64,000 nucleotides of DNA from Sequoia sempervirens (GCA_007258455.2 VDFB02373365.1:219180162-219244161), one strand, 5' to 3'. Shown: positions 1 to 12,930, counted from the first letter of the stretch. Numbers and translations: made by a program. Notes: generated by a model from the letters alone, not told the origin.

Positions 1-546
1 TCCTAATTATAATTCTCTTAGGATTATAATGATTAATAATAGGATTAGAATTAGAATTTAATTAATAATTATAATATTTTTTGTTATATTAATTCAATTA
101 TAATAATTTTAGTTATTTTAATTCAAATCTTATTTATATTTATTTATGTTTTGAAATTAATAAAATTTGAAAAATAAAAAAGTGGCAATGTCAAATAGTT
201 TAAGGTTTAATTTAAATTTTTATTTTAATTGCATAAAATCAAATCCCTAGGAAGATTATCTTCATATGCTAATTTATGGGTGTGTTTAATTCAAGTTTTA
301 TTTTATTATTTTGATAGTGTGAATCCAAATCTCTATAAAATAGCTAGTTGACTTTTGTGAGATTTACTTTAATAAAAAAATAACAATAGCATACATTAAA
401 AAAAATCAATCTTAAAAAATGTAAAAATAAGTAACATTTATTTATTTTAGATAAAATTAATGAAGTGGCTTTATAAAGAGAAAAAAAAAATCATTCTAAA
501 TAAAATGCTAAAAAAATAGTTTTCCTTCCTTTCCTTACAAATTTGT
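1..546. other. AT-rich intergenic DNA, no gene seen
   Basis: Very AT-rich sequence with short A and T runs and no long open frame. Nothing here resembles a coding domain, an RNA gene or a transposon end. It stops at the sharp left terminus of the TIR element at 547. Confidence 0.6.
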
Positions 547-1341
547 GGGCATGTGCAGGATCATGATGGGCCAAAAAGTGGCAATATGATGAGTATATGG
601 CTGACGACTATATTTTTACCCAAAATTGATAGAATAAAAAGAGTTTTTAAAGGAGATTCTCAGCTTTCTACCAATATAAATTATGCTTTACTTTTAACTT
701 AATAAGTAATTATTATTCATTTTCTATTCAAATTACGACTAAAGTCCTAATGGATAGAATGATTGAAAAACATCTATAGCTTTCAAATAGTATCACATTT
801 TTTGAATCCAAAACATGCGTCACATTCTGTGATTCCCATACTATACGATTCAAAAAAGAAAAACTGGATTTCATGAAGTTTTGACCAAGTTAAGGTGGTC
901 AAACATAGGAGTTTTTTTATATTTTTTTAAAATTTCTAATAAAAAATTCATAATTAATTATTTAGTCAGAAAAAAATTACAAAAAATATGCATCACATTG
1001 AAGCATGAGTCCTCTACTTATATCTAAAATATTATAAAAAAATATTATCATTTTATTGTGATTAGGATGGTTTGAAAAACACCTACTTACTATTTTTTCT
1101 CTGAAATTTGAGTACCACTACATTGAAATTTCAAATTTTCACCGAATAGATTTTTTTTTTTTAAAACAAACCTAGTAGTTTAGAAACTACATTCAATTTT
1201 CTATAGATTCTATTCTTGCATATTTTTTACATAATATAGATAACTTATTCAAATTTTTACATCAAGTTGCCTAACTCCAATTTTCTTGAATTTTTCGCCA
1301 CATAAGGGCCTATTTTTTCCATGATGATCCTACGCATACCC
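547..1341. mobile_element. Non-autonomous TIR DNA element, copy 1
   Basis: The termini are inverted: GGGCATGTGCAGGATCAT on the left and, read as reverse complement, GGGTATGCGTAGGATCAT on the right. The 795-bp interior has no transposase frame. A second copy at 62091-62890 aligns over its whole length, including the stretch after the left end (AAAAAGTGGCAATAT) and the stretch before the right end (AAGGGCCT). Similarity to that copy stops at both termini, so these are true element ends. No convincing target-site duplication is visible (left flank TGT, right flank TCG), so the superfamily is unassigned. The size and lack of coding suggest a MITE or deletion derivative. Confidence 0.7.
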
Positions 1342-1512
1342 TCGTCAATAACTCCCCAAACTTCTTAGCCAATTATGTTCAAGAGAAATACTTTTTACAA
1401 TCTTTAAAGTTAAACATTTAACATTTTTTCTTTTAAAAAATTAAATTGTATTTGAAGAGCATAAAATTTTAGTTTTTAATTGGTTCAAAACCAACTTATT
1501 AATAACTAAATA

Positions 1513-1807
1513 GTTCCCTGTAGCAGGGCGCCCACCATGGGTTCGACTCTCCGGCTCTCCCGTGGTACCGGTTGGTGTGTCCCACCAGCACTGCCGGTCA
1601 CGGTAAAAAGTTTACCGGTGGTGGGGGGTTATATGGGGGGCCGTGCTGCACCCGATTCCCCTTTCTGAATATAAGGTCCTAAGTTGGTTAAGGTGTTCCC
1701 CGCGCCCACCATGGTTCGACTCTGGGGCCGGTTGGTGTGTATTGGGGTAAAAAGTTGTGGTGGGGGTTATATTGGGGGCGTGCTGCACCCAATTCCCCTC
1801 GATTAAA
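1513..1807 (+). mobile_element. tRNA-derived SINE-like dimer with 9-bp TSD
   Basis: A GC-rich island in AT-rich DNA consists of two related units. Each carries a pol III B-box-like motif GGTTCGACTCT (1540-1550 and 1713-1723), followed by CCGGTTGGTGTGT and by a shared tail ending GTGCTGCACCC then ATTCCCCT. The second unit also has an A-box-like segment (TAAGTTGGTTAAGG, 1680-1693) about 20 bp upstream of its B-box, the spacing seen in tRNA-like promoters. The first unit lacks a clear A-box. The pair is flanked by identical 9-bp repeats AACTAAATA (1504-1512 and 1808-1816), which supports insertion of the dimer as one unit. It is not a functional tRNA gene because no cloverleaf 3' arm is present. 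Confidence 0.6.
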
Positions 1808-1816
1808 AACTAAATA

Positions 1817-2404
1817 ACACAATAATTCAATAAATTACAAATTAATTTTTATTTTTGAATATGTTTTATTTTATTTTCACTTTTTAATTTTGATGTTACT
1901 CTTAATTTTTAATATAAAGTTAGAATTTTTCTTTTAACAATTTTAATATAATTTATTTTTATTAAACCAAAAGTGTTCCTTATATGAAGTGAACAACCTA
2001 CTTTTGAAAATCAATGGTTGAAAATTTTAGAGAAAGATGCATGACTATTCAAATGATCTCAACTGTCAAATTTTCTAAAATATTAAAAAATATAATATAT
2101 ATATATATTTTAAAAAAACAAAATGCATTCTTATCTAGTCTAAGCTTTAAATTAAGAAAAGATAGGATAAGATTTTTTTATTAATGTTTTATTTGAAATA
2201 TAGTTTTAACTTCTAAAATTTAGTTTATTTAATAATGTTATATAATATTTTTTCATTTATTAATATTGAGTTTCTTTTAATATTAATTTTAATATATTAA
2301 TTATATTTTTTAGGTACATATTTTACTAATATTTCAATTCTAATAAATTAGAAAAAATAAAAAACTTATTTTATCATTTATGAACTTAATAAATTTATCC
2401 ACAA
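1817..2404. other. AT-rich intergenic DNA
   Basis: Long A/T runs and a short (AT)n stretch near 2093-2110. No coding potential, RNA gene or transposon end is recognised. Confidence 0.5.
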
Positions 2405-2702
2405 TTACAGTAGGAAAGTAATTCTAGCTTATGTGGTCAACATGGGGGTTCAATCATCTAGTTTTTCTAGGGTGGTAGCAACCTTCCATGATATATGAAT
2501 TGCCAAACAAGCTGAGTTCTCAAATTTGGTTATAGCAGGGGACTTTAGAAACATGACTCTCATGCTGATAGGGAAATATATTCCCTGTTGGACCCTCCAG
2601 GACCCTGTGGTCTAACTCACAATCTTATGATTACCCTTGGGAACTGCAGTACTAATCACGTGTATAGGAGTGGCAATAAAGTTGTTGATGTGTTAGAAAA
2701 TA
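2405..2702 (+). pseudogene. Possible LINE endonuclease fragment
   Basis: Conceptual translation gives short stretches such as FSNLVIAGDF followed later by TNHVYRSGNKVVDVLE. They recall the 'IxGDFN' and 'TwxnxRsG' motifs of plant non-LTR retrotransposon endonucleases. The frame is interrupted by stops and covers under 100 codons. The fragment ends exactly where element A begins. The similarity is weak; it could be random or belong to another family. Confidence 0.25.
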
Positions 2703-3144
2703 TGTAACACCCTGCCACGCAAACCCCAAAGGAACAAATAAATACACAACAATTTTATTTTTTAAAGAACATAATAAATGTACTTAATTAATCCAACATA
2801 ACCAATGTTCTAAGTTGCACAACTAACTCCCTTGGGGTACACAAAGTGACATTACTAAACTAACCCATAACAAAGATAATATATTAAACATTAAATAATC
2901 AATAACATAAATCAAATCATCATGACATCAATTAAAACGTTCATTCACAATATCAAGAAAAATGTGAATATACCAATTAAAACCATACATACATATGACA
3001 ATAAATGAATCATAAAGATATAAAGTATATATATTTCAACAAATACAACACAACATAATCAGTAATTACAAATGATAGTTCATGAATGATTACATGGCCT
3101 GAATCTACATTACATCAATCTAATAGTACAACATAATAAACATA

Positions 3145-4138
3145 GGGTGATCCCATAATAGTGGTTTACAATTTTTGGCCAAACTCGACACTGAAATTAT
3201 TATTTTTAACTATATCTTCACATTCGAGCACCTATAGCGGCTAAACTGTGAGGAATTTGAAGATGGTACAAACTCGAGTCTCATCAATTTTTGTCTGTAG
3301 ATTCTAAAAATATTTTTTTCAAAATTTTTGGAATTAAATTGCACTTCTTTTTCCATCTCCCACAAAAATTAATTTTTTCTGAAAAGAACATTTTCAAAAA
3401 GTGACGCACACCGTATAACGCATAACATTTTTTCCATGAAGGATAAAATTCTATTTCTTTCAAATTTATATTTGTAACTCTGATATCTAGTGCTTACACT
3501 TGTTTAGATATGTTTTTATTGAATATTTTTTCCTTAATCAAGTTTCAAAGTCAAACAAATTACAATTCAGACACTTTCTGCGACTGTATAACGCGTAACT
3601 TTTTTTGTATATGTCAAAATTTAATTATTTTTTTTTTGTTGGATCAAGGACTTCAATATCTTGTGCACTCATATTTTTCAATTTTTTTTTTGATAATATT
3701 CTATTTTTCCACATGTGAAGAACAAAGAAATTCATTTTCAATGAAAAACCTATGTTTAATAAAACTTAAAAAATAAATACATAACAAAACCAAAACATAT
3801 TAAAATTATATTCATTGGATAGCTTGTTCGAGGAATACCATAATTATTTGAAATAAATTTTAAATGAATTTATTTGATCCCCCAAAATCTAAATCAAAAG
3901 TGATTTTTATCAGCATTTTGATAGGTGTAAAGGAGATGCATTTATAGGTATGGTTTAAAACTAGCGAGGTTCTATCCAAGGGGGTTTGATCTAAGGTGAT
4001 TTGATCAAACCCTCTTCAATTGGAATCCTTAAAGTGGAACTTTTTAAGGCTTAAATCATTATATTTTCTAAAACTATGTGATTTTAGCTAAAATTTGTTC
4101 CTCTCAGGAATTGTAAACCACTATTATGACAGCATCCC
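3145..4138. mobile_element. 994-bp TIR element (MITE-like) in the A LTR
   Basis: Present in the left LTR and absent at the matching point of the right LTR (near 22226), which therefore serves as the empty site. The ends are inverted: left GGGTGATCC then CATAATAGTGGTTTACAATT; right, as reverse complement, GGGATGCTGT then CATAATAGTGGTTTACAATT. The flanking ATA occurs on both sides (3142-3144, 4139-4141); because of sequence overlap the duplication could be read as 2 to 4 bp (TA, ATA or CATA). The interior is AT-rich; its longest frame, 88 codons at 3510-3776, has no transposase features. A 3-bp duplication with GGG termini would suit a PIF/Harbinger-type MITE, but this is not certain. Confidence 0.75.
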
Positions 4139-5485
4139 ATATAAAAAAATTACATCAAGGTCTTCCCAACATACGTGGGGGTTGATTCATCAATAAATAA
4201 ATTACATCTAAACTGTAAACGTACATCTGGTACATAAGAACACTAGATCAACAACACCTGCCAAAACCATGCAATGAAAGATACAACTGCATCCAAAGGG
4301 AAACCCAACGGGGTTTGAAGCACGTTCCACCCAACCACCCCCATGCTAGAAGTAGACAAGGAAGGATCCCCAACCAAGCACATCTAATAGTAACACAAGA
4401 CTAACTCTAGAGAAGATAACAAAATATCACTAGACCACATAAAAACTAAGCAACACTAAATCACCACAAGTCATAACAATAAACCACCTTTGAAACATAA
4501 CAATAAATCACTTTCCAAATATTGCAACAATAAGTCACAAAACACATCATCATAAAATCTCAAGTCATAATATCAAAGACTACTTCCAAAGGACCTCAAT
4601 AAAACAACACAAATGGAATGTTAGAGGAGAGTGTCATTGCATGGCTTTACATGGATTATCCATACAACCTATCACAAGGTGTTGCCTCCATCTCTACCTG
4701 GATTATCCAGACAACCTAGTTCAAGGCGCCGCCTCCATCTATGGTTCTCCTGATAGCCTATATCAAGGTGCCACTCCCTAGGCTTACTCATGCAGAATCG
4801 TTAACCTTTTGTCAAGACAAGGAAACGATCTTGCCAATGATGGCCTTCTCAATCCCCTTTAGTCTGTGATAGAACTAACAGGTAGACGAGGCATCACAAT
4901 TATCTTATTAATGTTTAATCCCCACCCATGATTAATTAATTAGGTTATCACCAATTACTCTAACTCTATGTGGGTTACCCTGACAGCCCCTTTGTGCACC
5001 GGCCCCCACTTAGAGCCACTCTCTCTAAACACTCAACACAAAATATCCAACACAAAAGGATTGTATCAATAAGAATTACTGAACCAGCCAAATGGATCAT
5101 CTGTGAGGCATAACCATCTTGCCCAAAATCATATGTATAACATTCACAAACGGTACAATCCAAGTGTACATTAACATCACCACCAAAACCAAAACATAAG
5201 GACAATCATCAAATTACAAGATCAAATATAAATCATAGTATCCCCACCTTTGGAAGTTTTAAACAACTTAAGCTCCTATAATAGGATAGGCTAACTCTAG
5301 GGTTTTCCCGCAAGACATAAACCCAGATAAAAGAAAACCACAATTAATTGAATAATCTCGAGAGAAAGCAATTGCATAATCAATGCCATAAAACTCATTT
5401 GAATAAATAACAAATTTCACCAATTAAATAAATCAATTACTCGAGAAGATTCGATTCAATTCAAAGCACATAATTTATTTCTAAT

Positions 5486-8400
5486 TGTAATACCCCTCTG
5501 TTTTGGTCATTCTTGAAATTGAGGAAGTTGGTTGTTTGGTGACCATGTCATTTTCACTTGTTACTTGTGGTTGGTAATTTTCTAGGTCATGAGGACTTTT
5601 GGATTGCATCATTTAATTTGATTTTTATATTAGACAATATCACTAATCTTATGACTAGAAGTAATTTATCAAATTAATCTAATTTTTAAGGTCACTTGAT
5701 TTGGTTTGGGATCAAATAAAGAGCTAGATTTAATAATAAATATTAATTGTATTATCAGTGAAAATTTCTTATTTTAAGATGAAAGAAATTGTAAGTAAAT
5801 GAATTTAATAAAAATAATTATTGTCTAATAAGTGAATTTAATTAAGAAATTTAAAATTGAGAAAATATTATCGTAGATAAAATATTTAAAATTTGAACTC
5901 AAGTTTGAATAAAGATTAAAGCAAAGAAATCAATTGAAAAAAAATGGAAAAATAATTGTTTATTGCTAAATAAATAAATAAATGATTGTGGAAGTCGAAC
6001 GGTTCTCCAAGGGGAGTGGAAAAGACACCATGAAACAATTATAAACAAGAATTATTCAAAAATCAGGGGGGGGAAAGATGCTCATAGTTTGATCTTATCC
6101 CACAGCTTCATCAGTAAGTCATCTTGTGCAAATCTGGAATACCAACAATCACATTCATGAATGGTAACTGGAGATGGAGGATAGAAGAGGAGAGAAATCT
6201 AGAAAGCCATGGATACCCTATGGAGTAGTAGCTACCAAAGTACCATCTTCTGGTTGAGAAAACCCAGGTTGGTGTTGTATTCAATTTCTTTTTGATTTCT
6301 CATACTTTGTTTGTGTAAGCGGACATTCCCCTCCTTATCAAATGAATTGTTTGAATTATGTACCATGAATCCAACCACTCTATTAAGGAGACTACTGCTC
6401 ATAGATGCAAAGTGTGGTTTACGGATTATTTGGTTTTTGTATTAAGATTAAGGAAAGAATGTAACCAATCTTGGCAATGGAGAATAATGCCTGTGAATAA
6501 GTTATTGTGCACGTTAACTAACCCTATTGATTCTTTCATATCGAGCCAGACTAGATATGCTTTCTCTTTGTTATCTTTTATGGTTTAATTGTATCTCAAG
6601 TTAACCAGTTCCTTTATGATTCTGCGCCTTTGTCCAAATTAGGAACTCCAAAGTTGTGTCCTCCTTAAAGCTACAAGTCTGCAGATTATCCCTGGGCATT
6701 CCTTGGTGTTGCCTGCCTTTTTACTCCTAAGAGGTTAAGTTTTGCATATAATCTCCCTTATTTCTTTGTTCTCAGCCACGTACTGGAGCCTAGCAGGAAG
6801 TTTATAGAGACTCTCTATTTTCTTTTCTGAAACATGTCTTGCTGCTACGCGTGAATCACAATATGAAGTCTAAAGTTTAAATAACCTGCTTGTTTCACCT
6901 GGCGCAGCTGCAACATTTGAAAATAACTAAAATAATGCAAGTCGATGGCGATATTACCAATTTCCAATATTCATTTTCTGATATACTTGGCAACCTGTCA
7001 CAGCCGCCACACTTGAACATGGTAGGGTGTATAGATTTAATAAACTCTCTGATTTTATTATCAAATCCCAAATGTTATCCACAAGACTGAATGAAAATGG
7101 CTTCTCACATTTTTTTTTGCAACCGTAACCATCTCAAACTTGGAGGAAGCTTGGTTCGTGTGTCTTCTCTGATTGCCGTCAATGAGCAGATTGTTCAAGT
7201 GAAGAAATTGAGGACCAATGAGCAGATTATTTAATTCTCTTGGTCTGCACAATGTTCAAGCCTTTGCCAATTACCTCCGTTCAGTCGAAGCTGAGAGAAA
7301 TTGATGTTATTGGATACAGTGTTTAGATGAGCTCCTTCACATAGTCTGGTAATCTAAATTTATATAATCTCCCTGATACCTTAGGCAACCTGTTTCAGCA
7401 ACAGTATTCGAACATAGAAGTTTGTAGAGATGTAAATAGCCTTCTTGCTTCCATTGTAACCTGTCACATCTTCAGAACTTGAAGTTTCCTGTCAATAAAG
7501 TGCGTGCCTTGTCTTTGCATCAAATGCCCTGATGAATAACTTTATGTTAACTCTGTTATAAGCTTTGCATAGGACTGTTTCTCTCACTGTGTTGATGTAC
7601 GTTGTGTTCATATGCTGAATGTCATTTAGATTATGACATGATATTAGATATACTTAATTTTCAATAACAACAATTATGTTTAAAATATAAATTATATATA
7701 TATATATACTTCAGGTATTAGAGTAAGGAGAAAATTGTCTATAAAATGTGTGTTTTTGGTTTATGATTATATAATTACTTTAGTTATCTTAAACAACTTT
7801 CTAACAAAAGAATGGATAAAATGTAAATTGGTTAGAGGGTACTTGGAAATTATTTGGATTATGTTAGTTTAAGATTATCACCTTGTTGTGTTAGAACAAG
7901 TAGTTTGTTACTAGAGTTAACTCAAAAGTTTCATCTCTAGAAACCCTAGTTCCATTATAATTTTAGAAATTAAAATATATAAATATGTAGTGGATTTAAA
8001 ATGTATTTTTGTGTGTACACTAATAAATTTAAGATTTTAAGGTGGTAAGTGTTAATATGGAGTTTGAGTAATTTAGATGAGTAAGTTGTAAAGTCATTTA
8101 GTTCTGGTCGTTAATTTATTGGTTAAAAAATATTGTTCTCGATTGAATTTTGTATTGTTTATTATGTAAGTGTTTTTGTGGAGTTGTGAGTGGTTGAGAA
8201 TTTAAGGTGTTCTTAAATTTGGTGCCTTGGATGCCTGATTGCATGCTTTTACCTCTGTTGTTGAAGGATTGTTTTTGGATGGATCCATGTTGGTGTGAAT
8301 GCCTTTGGAGGTTAGTTTTGATTCATGGAATCCTTTGTCATTTAATTTGTGTTGCAATGTAATTGGGAACTTGTATTTTGTTGATGAGTTATGGGTAGTT

Positions 8401-10522
8401 GATCTTCTTGGATTTCTGATTTATTTTGTATCAAAGTTGTTTATGTAGTCTGGATGGGGTTGTTGATCTTATTTTAATGTATTCACTCATTATATTTGAA
8501 TTGAAAATAGTTTGGGTGGCCTTGCAATTATTGTTGTCATTGCTATGTTGTTGATTTTATGAAGATGATTTGGGTACCATTATAAGGGGGTTCTTGTGAG
8601 GAGAAAATTGAGGTCTCCCGTGGAATGCCTAGTTCGTGGCTTTTGGTTTCATTAAGTGATTTCGTTGAATTAAAGGTTGATTTTCTTGTGCATTTTCCTA
8701 TTTGAGGTAACACCATTGTTGATTTGTGGATGGGTCTTGATGAACCTTTCTCTTTTTATGGCTTTTCTGATTTACTCGCATATTTGATGAAATTTTATCC
8801 TTGTGTTGGAATTATTGGAGAAATACTCATGTTGCTTCACTTTACCCTTAGCTTGTGGGTTTTCATTCTTTTGGCTTCCAGAGGCTTGAGATGATTGATA
8901 ATTGATGTTCTCTTTCTTTATGTGCCCATGATGTGGCAAGTGTTTTGGTTTCATGATTTTGAAAGGATTGTACGGGAATTGTTGAAACTTTGATTATATA
9001 TTATAGTGAGATGGGTAATGCCTCGCATGCGATTCAATTGTGATCTAATATTCTTGTTATGTTGTACAACCCTTGGTTTCATGGTTTCTTGGTTTTATGT
9101 GGTTGGGTCTCTAGGGAGAGTGGCTCCTCGTGGGGGCCGGCGCCCCGTTTAAGGGGAAGGGCACAGGATAACCCACGAGTGAGTTAGTAAACAAGTGAAA
9201 ATATAATAATTAACTTAGGAGGGTTGGGTAGTAATATCATTATAAGATTAATAAAATGGATGACTTGTCTTCATTAGTGCTTCCATAGGCTAATGGAAGG
9301 CTGAGAAGGCCGTGGTTGGCAAGGTCATGACCTCATCTTCACGAGAGGTTTACGGCTCCGCATGAGTCACCCTATGGACCGGCGCCTCCAGTTGGGAGGA
9401 AGAGCACAGGACAGCCCATGTAGGACTATGCGATGACACTCTCCCCTAGTTGCCCATGTGTTTTACTTTATTGTGTTCCTCTGGAAGTAGGTTGTGGGAG
9501 TTGGTTTAGATTTTTGATATACGGATTTATATTGATTTGTGATTATTGCTTTAATATATCTTGATGTACTTGGTGGTCTTGTATGATCTCATTGATATTT
9601 GACTTATGACCTTGTACTCTTTTGGTACTGTGATATGATGTTATTGTATGGTTTAGTTACAATTTGGAGTTGTGTTATGTTTATTAATTCAGTTTGATTT
9701 GGAAGTGTTTCATGATCATCTTTTGATTACTTGATACTGGTCCTTGCTTTGATTTATGTAATGGGATTTATGACTTTAAGTTATTATGTTGACTCTTGGA
9801 TGTTGTTGATTGTGTCATTGTAATCCTTGAGTTTTATGATACCTTTGTATGATGGTTCCATGTTTTGCATGTTCTTGTTTGAGGACTCTTTCTTGTCAGC
9901 CCCTTAGCATGGGGGGTGGGTCTTCAGACTCACATGGTCGGGTGGAACGTGCTAAGCACCCCATTGGGTCCCCAGTCAAGGATCGAGAGGTGCGGATTGG
10001 TGCTGTTGTAGCGACTCCAGAGTTGTATCTGTCATGGAGCTAGTTTTCATCTATTCATTTGTATCATGATTCTTGTTGTATGGTTTCCGTGCATATTGGA
10101 AACACTTTTGTATCATTGTACCTCTAGAACTTTGTACTATAATGTAATGTCAAACTCGATGTGGATATTGGTCGTGGAAATTGTTATTCAATGTGTTAAG
10201 TTTATTATGCTTACGTTGTATTTAAGTACATAGATGGTTTCTTATCAATGATTATCATGTATGAGTTATATTTGTTAATGTTTACTTTGCTATGAACTGT
10301 ATCTTTGGCTTTTATTCTTTATTGTCATTGTGTGGATCTAAGTCACGTAATGACTCCTCATGTACCCCAAGGGATGTATGTGTTAATGAATCTACTTAAT
10401 TGAAAATTCATGTTATGATTTAATGTGTATTACATATATGTTATGTTTACTTTAAAAAAAATAAAATTGTGCAGTAATTATGGTTTAATTGTCCTTTGGG
10501 GTTCGCACAGCGAGGCGTTACA
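5486..10522 (+). mobile_element. Solo LTR B, family related to A
   Basis: A 5,037-bp block begins TGTAATACCCC, ends GAGGCGTTACA, and is flanked by CTAAT on both sides (5481-5485 and 10523-10527). The uninterrupted site is seen once in the other A LTR (CTAAT at 23567-23571). Its right part, on the opposite strand, matches the A LTR: compare GCGAACCCCAAAGG at the 3' end, the 'GAGAGTGGCTC' block near 9117 and the 'CATGGGGGGTGGG' region near 9907. Only one LTR is present and there is no internal domain, so it is best read as a solo LTR. Its first 2.5 kb (U3 side) shows little similarity to A. The short frames inside (6358-6588, 9849-10043) have no recognisable domain. Confidence 0.75.
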
Positions 10523-10679
10523 CTAATTCACACAATTACACTACAACATTGCATTTTTTAAATTTGACTAATCAATTTAATTATAATCACATAGCTTATT
10601 CCAAATTTTCTCAATTAAACTATAATATTATAACTTGTAAAAATTATCCCATTAATTCAAAATCTTAGCATATTAAATC

Positions 10680-10725
10680 CTTTATATATATATAAATATA
10701 TATACATATATACGCTTTAGGTGCG

Positions 10726-10756
<31 letters not shown>

Positions 10757-10829
10757 TAAAATAATATATTTAAATTTATGCATTTAAAATATATCATAAA
10801 AATTTCCTTTATAATACATAGTAACTTAA

Positions 10830-10868
<39 letters not shown>
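10680..10868. repeat. (TA)n and (CA)n microsatellites in A LTR
   Basis: A TA-rich run (about 10680-10756) is followed by a (CA)n run (about 10833-10868). Both have length-variant counterparts in the other LTR (23725-23780 and 23852-23908). They explain the spurious ORFs in this stretch. Confidence 0.9.
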
Positions 10869-10874
<6 letters not shown>

Positions 10875-11015
10875 TTATATATATGCATATATATATAATA
10901 AATCAAAACCAAATGAAACAAATTCAAATTAATCCAAAATCTAATTTGAATTAATTGAAAAATAAATGAATTTAAAAACATAGCCATTAATATAATGTAC
11001 GCCCCTCCCCACATT

Positions 11016-11040
11016 GGCTGTGGTACACAGTACCACAGCC
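11016..11040. other. Perfect 10-bp stem hairpin in GC-rich LTR block
   Basis: GGCTGTGGTA and TACCACAGCC are separated by CACAG within a GC-rich block (about 10998-11165) of the otherwise AT-rich LTR. The block is present in the right LTR (24150-24300), but there the stem is not conserved, so a function is doubtful. Confidence 0.6.
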
Positions 11041-11310
11041 ACTTATGGTACTGGGTACCATAGGGTGGGCAAGCCCGTAGCCCCACTTGGCTGCAATGCA
11101 TAGCTGGGTGTGGCTGTGTGTGGCTGGTATAAGGGTCGGAGGTGGTACAACACCCACCGACCACTCCTCACCAAAATTTTAAATATATATTTTTTTATTT
11201 TTTTCAAATTTCATTTTTTCAAAAAGAAACAAGGAATTCAAGAAACGTGAATTTTCATAAACATAATTTATTCTATAAACCTTTTTCAAAATCCAATCAA
11301 TATATTTATT

Positions 11311-11384
<74 letters not shown>
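11311..11384. repeat. Long (TA)n microsatellite
   Basis: About 70 bp of uninterrupted AT/TA dinucleotides. The right LTR has a much shorter tract at about 24487-24511. The overlapping Ile/Tyr-repeat ORFs on both strands are artefacts of it. Confidence 0.95.
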
Positions 11385-11389
<5 letters not shown>

Positions 11390-12917
11390 ACATATATATT
11401 TAGCTAGAGCTTGAAGATAGATAATATAATAAATTTTATTCATCAGACCCAATAAACATCTGGGCATGCAATTTCAATGAATTCACAAAATGATTTTCTT
11501 TCCAAAAAGTAGTTTTCTCAACTTAATTTCATTAAAGAATTTCAAAATATTTAAATATAGTTTTCAATAGAGAAAAGAAAAAATTTAACAACCAAATTCT
11601 CAATCACATAAAACCTTTTTCAAAACACAAAGAAAGTAATTTCCAACATGGCAACAAGATTTTGTTTATAGAAGAATTAAACAAATAATAAATTAAAAGA
11701 ATAAAAACCTCGAGTCCTTCATTCGATGTAGAATCCCTTTTGTAGCTTCTTCACAAATTCCTGCCTTCAACTGCCTTCTGAACCAATCCTTTCTTCAAAA
11801 CAATTCTTTTACCTGGAAACCCATAAATAATAATAATAAAAAAACCCTCTATGTAAGAAACTCCCTCATAATAAAAATAAATAATAATAAATAAAGCTCA
11901 TCATCTTTTTCCTCAAAAATCCTCTTCAATCATTGGTTATTTTCTTGTTGTTTAAAATCACACACTTATCTCACAATTTTAATTAAAATTTAATTATTTT
12001 CTCAAGATATTCTCTACAGATTTTTCTAATTTAATATTGGGAAAAAAATAATATATAATTATCATCATCATTACTAATATAATTTAATTACTTACACTTT
12101 TAATTAATTAAATAACTTTTAAATTTACAATATATTTAAAATTCAAAATTTAACTAACTTACAATTAATTAAAGCAACAAGACAACATTAATTAATCTTA
12201 TAAAATAAGATTAATTAAATAACCACTAACCATAAATAAAATAAATAATCAACCATCAAACTACACAAAGACAAGGAAAAAACCTCAATCATGACACAAC
12301 AAAACTCACAACAGGATGATGGACTTGGGACACGGACACTTCCTTATCAACTCCCTTTTTCAACATTGTACCCATTGAGATAATTTAATGCTCACCTTGT
12401 TCTATAAAAATAGGTGGAATCGAGACTTTATTCCTTCAATTCCTACATAACAATAAACATCAAGTAACATATATATATAATCGAAAACATCATATCGTGA
12501 GAAGGAATTGCAGCGTAGCAGGGCACTCATAAATGTGTGGTGTTGCACTATCCTCTCACCTAAGGTATACTAACAAATACAACATTAGATGTAAGGTAAC
12601 AATTCTAACTAACTGATCACATCATAAACTAATTACTAAACCACTACATCACAATGTATTATTGAAATCAAATTAAACATCATAGAATCACAACATCGAC
12701 ATATATAATATTAAGGAAAAACAATTGCATAATCAAATAATCTAAACCACATAAAGTATCATAAATCATCATAATAATGCCAAATGTAGCAATCAACTAA
12801 ACTATGCATCCACACACACCAATTCGGTGAACTCATTACCATCACAAACTAGTATCACACTAACACATAAGAGTAACAAATAGTAGCATAGAGTATTAGC
12901 AACATGGGGGTATTACA

Positions 12918-12930
12918 TCCTCCCCCCTAG
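12918..12930 (-). other. Polypurine tract of element A
   Basis: On the minus strand the tract reads CTAGGGGGGAGGA and lies immediately upstream of the TGTAATACCCCC start of the 3' LTR. This is the expected position of the plus-strand DNA primer, and it confirms the minus-strand orientation of A. Confidence 0.8.

Larger units (their letters stand above)
2703..12917 (-). repeat. Element A 3' LTR, interrupted by two insertions
   Basis: Plus-strand start TGTAACACCC and end GGGGGTATTACA; read on the minus strand it begins TGTAATACCCCC and ends GGGTGTTACA. It aligns with 21786-26119 along its length apart from two blocks found only here: a 994-bp TIR element (3145-4138) and solo LTR B (5486-10522). 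Removing them and their duplications leaves about 4.18 kb against 4.33 kb for the other LTR. Most of the remaining difference is microsatellite length and a palindrome present only in the right LTR. No ORF in it looks genuine. Confidence 0.85.

Noticed and set aside
1513..1807. Genuine tRNA genes
   Set aside because: A/B-box-like motifs exist but no acceptor stem or complete cloverleaf can be drawn; the flanking duplication marks a retroposed SINE.
6358..7252. Captured host gene inside solo LTR B
   Set aside because: Short frames here have no recognisable domain and no splice-consistent structure that I can support.
5486..10522. A complete LTR retrotransposon
   Set aside because: Only one LTR-like sequence is present, with no second copy, primer site, purine tract or coding domain inside.
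10826..11414. Small ORFs around the (CA)n and (TA)n tracts
   Set aside because: Cys/Val and Ile/Tyr dipeptide runs come straight from dinucleotide repeats inside an LTR.
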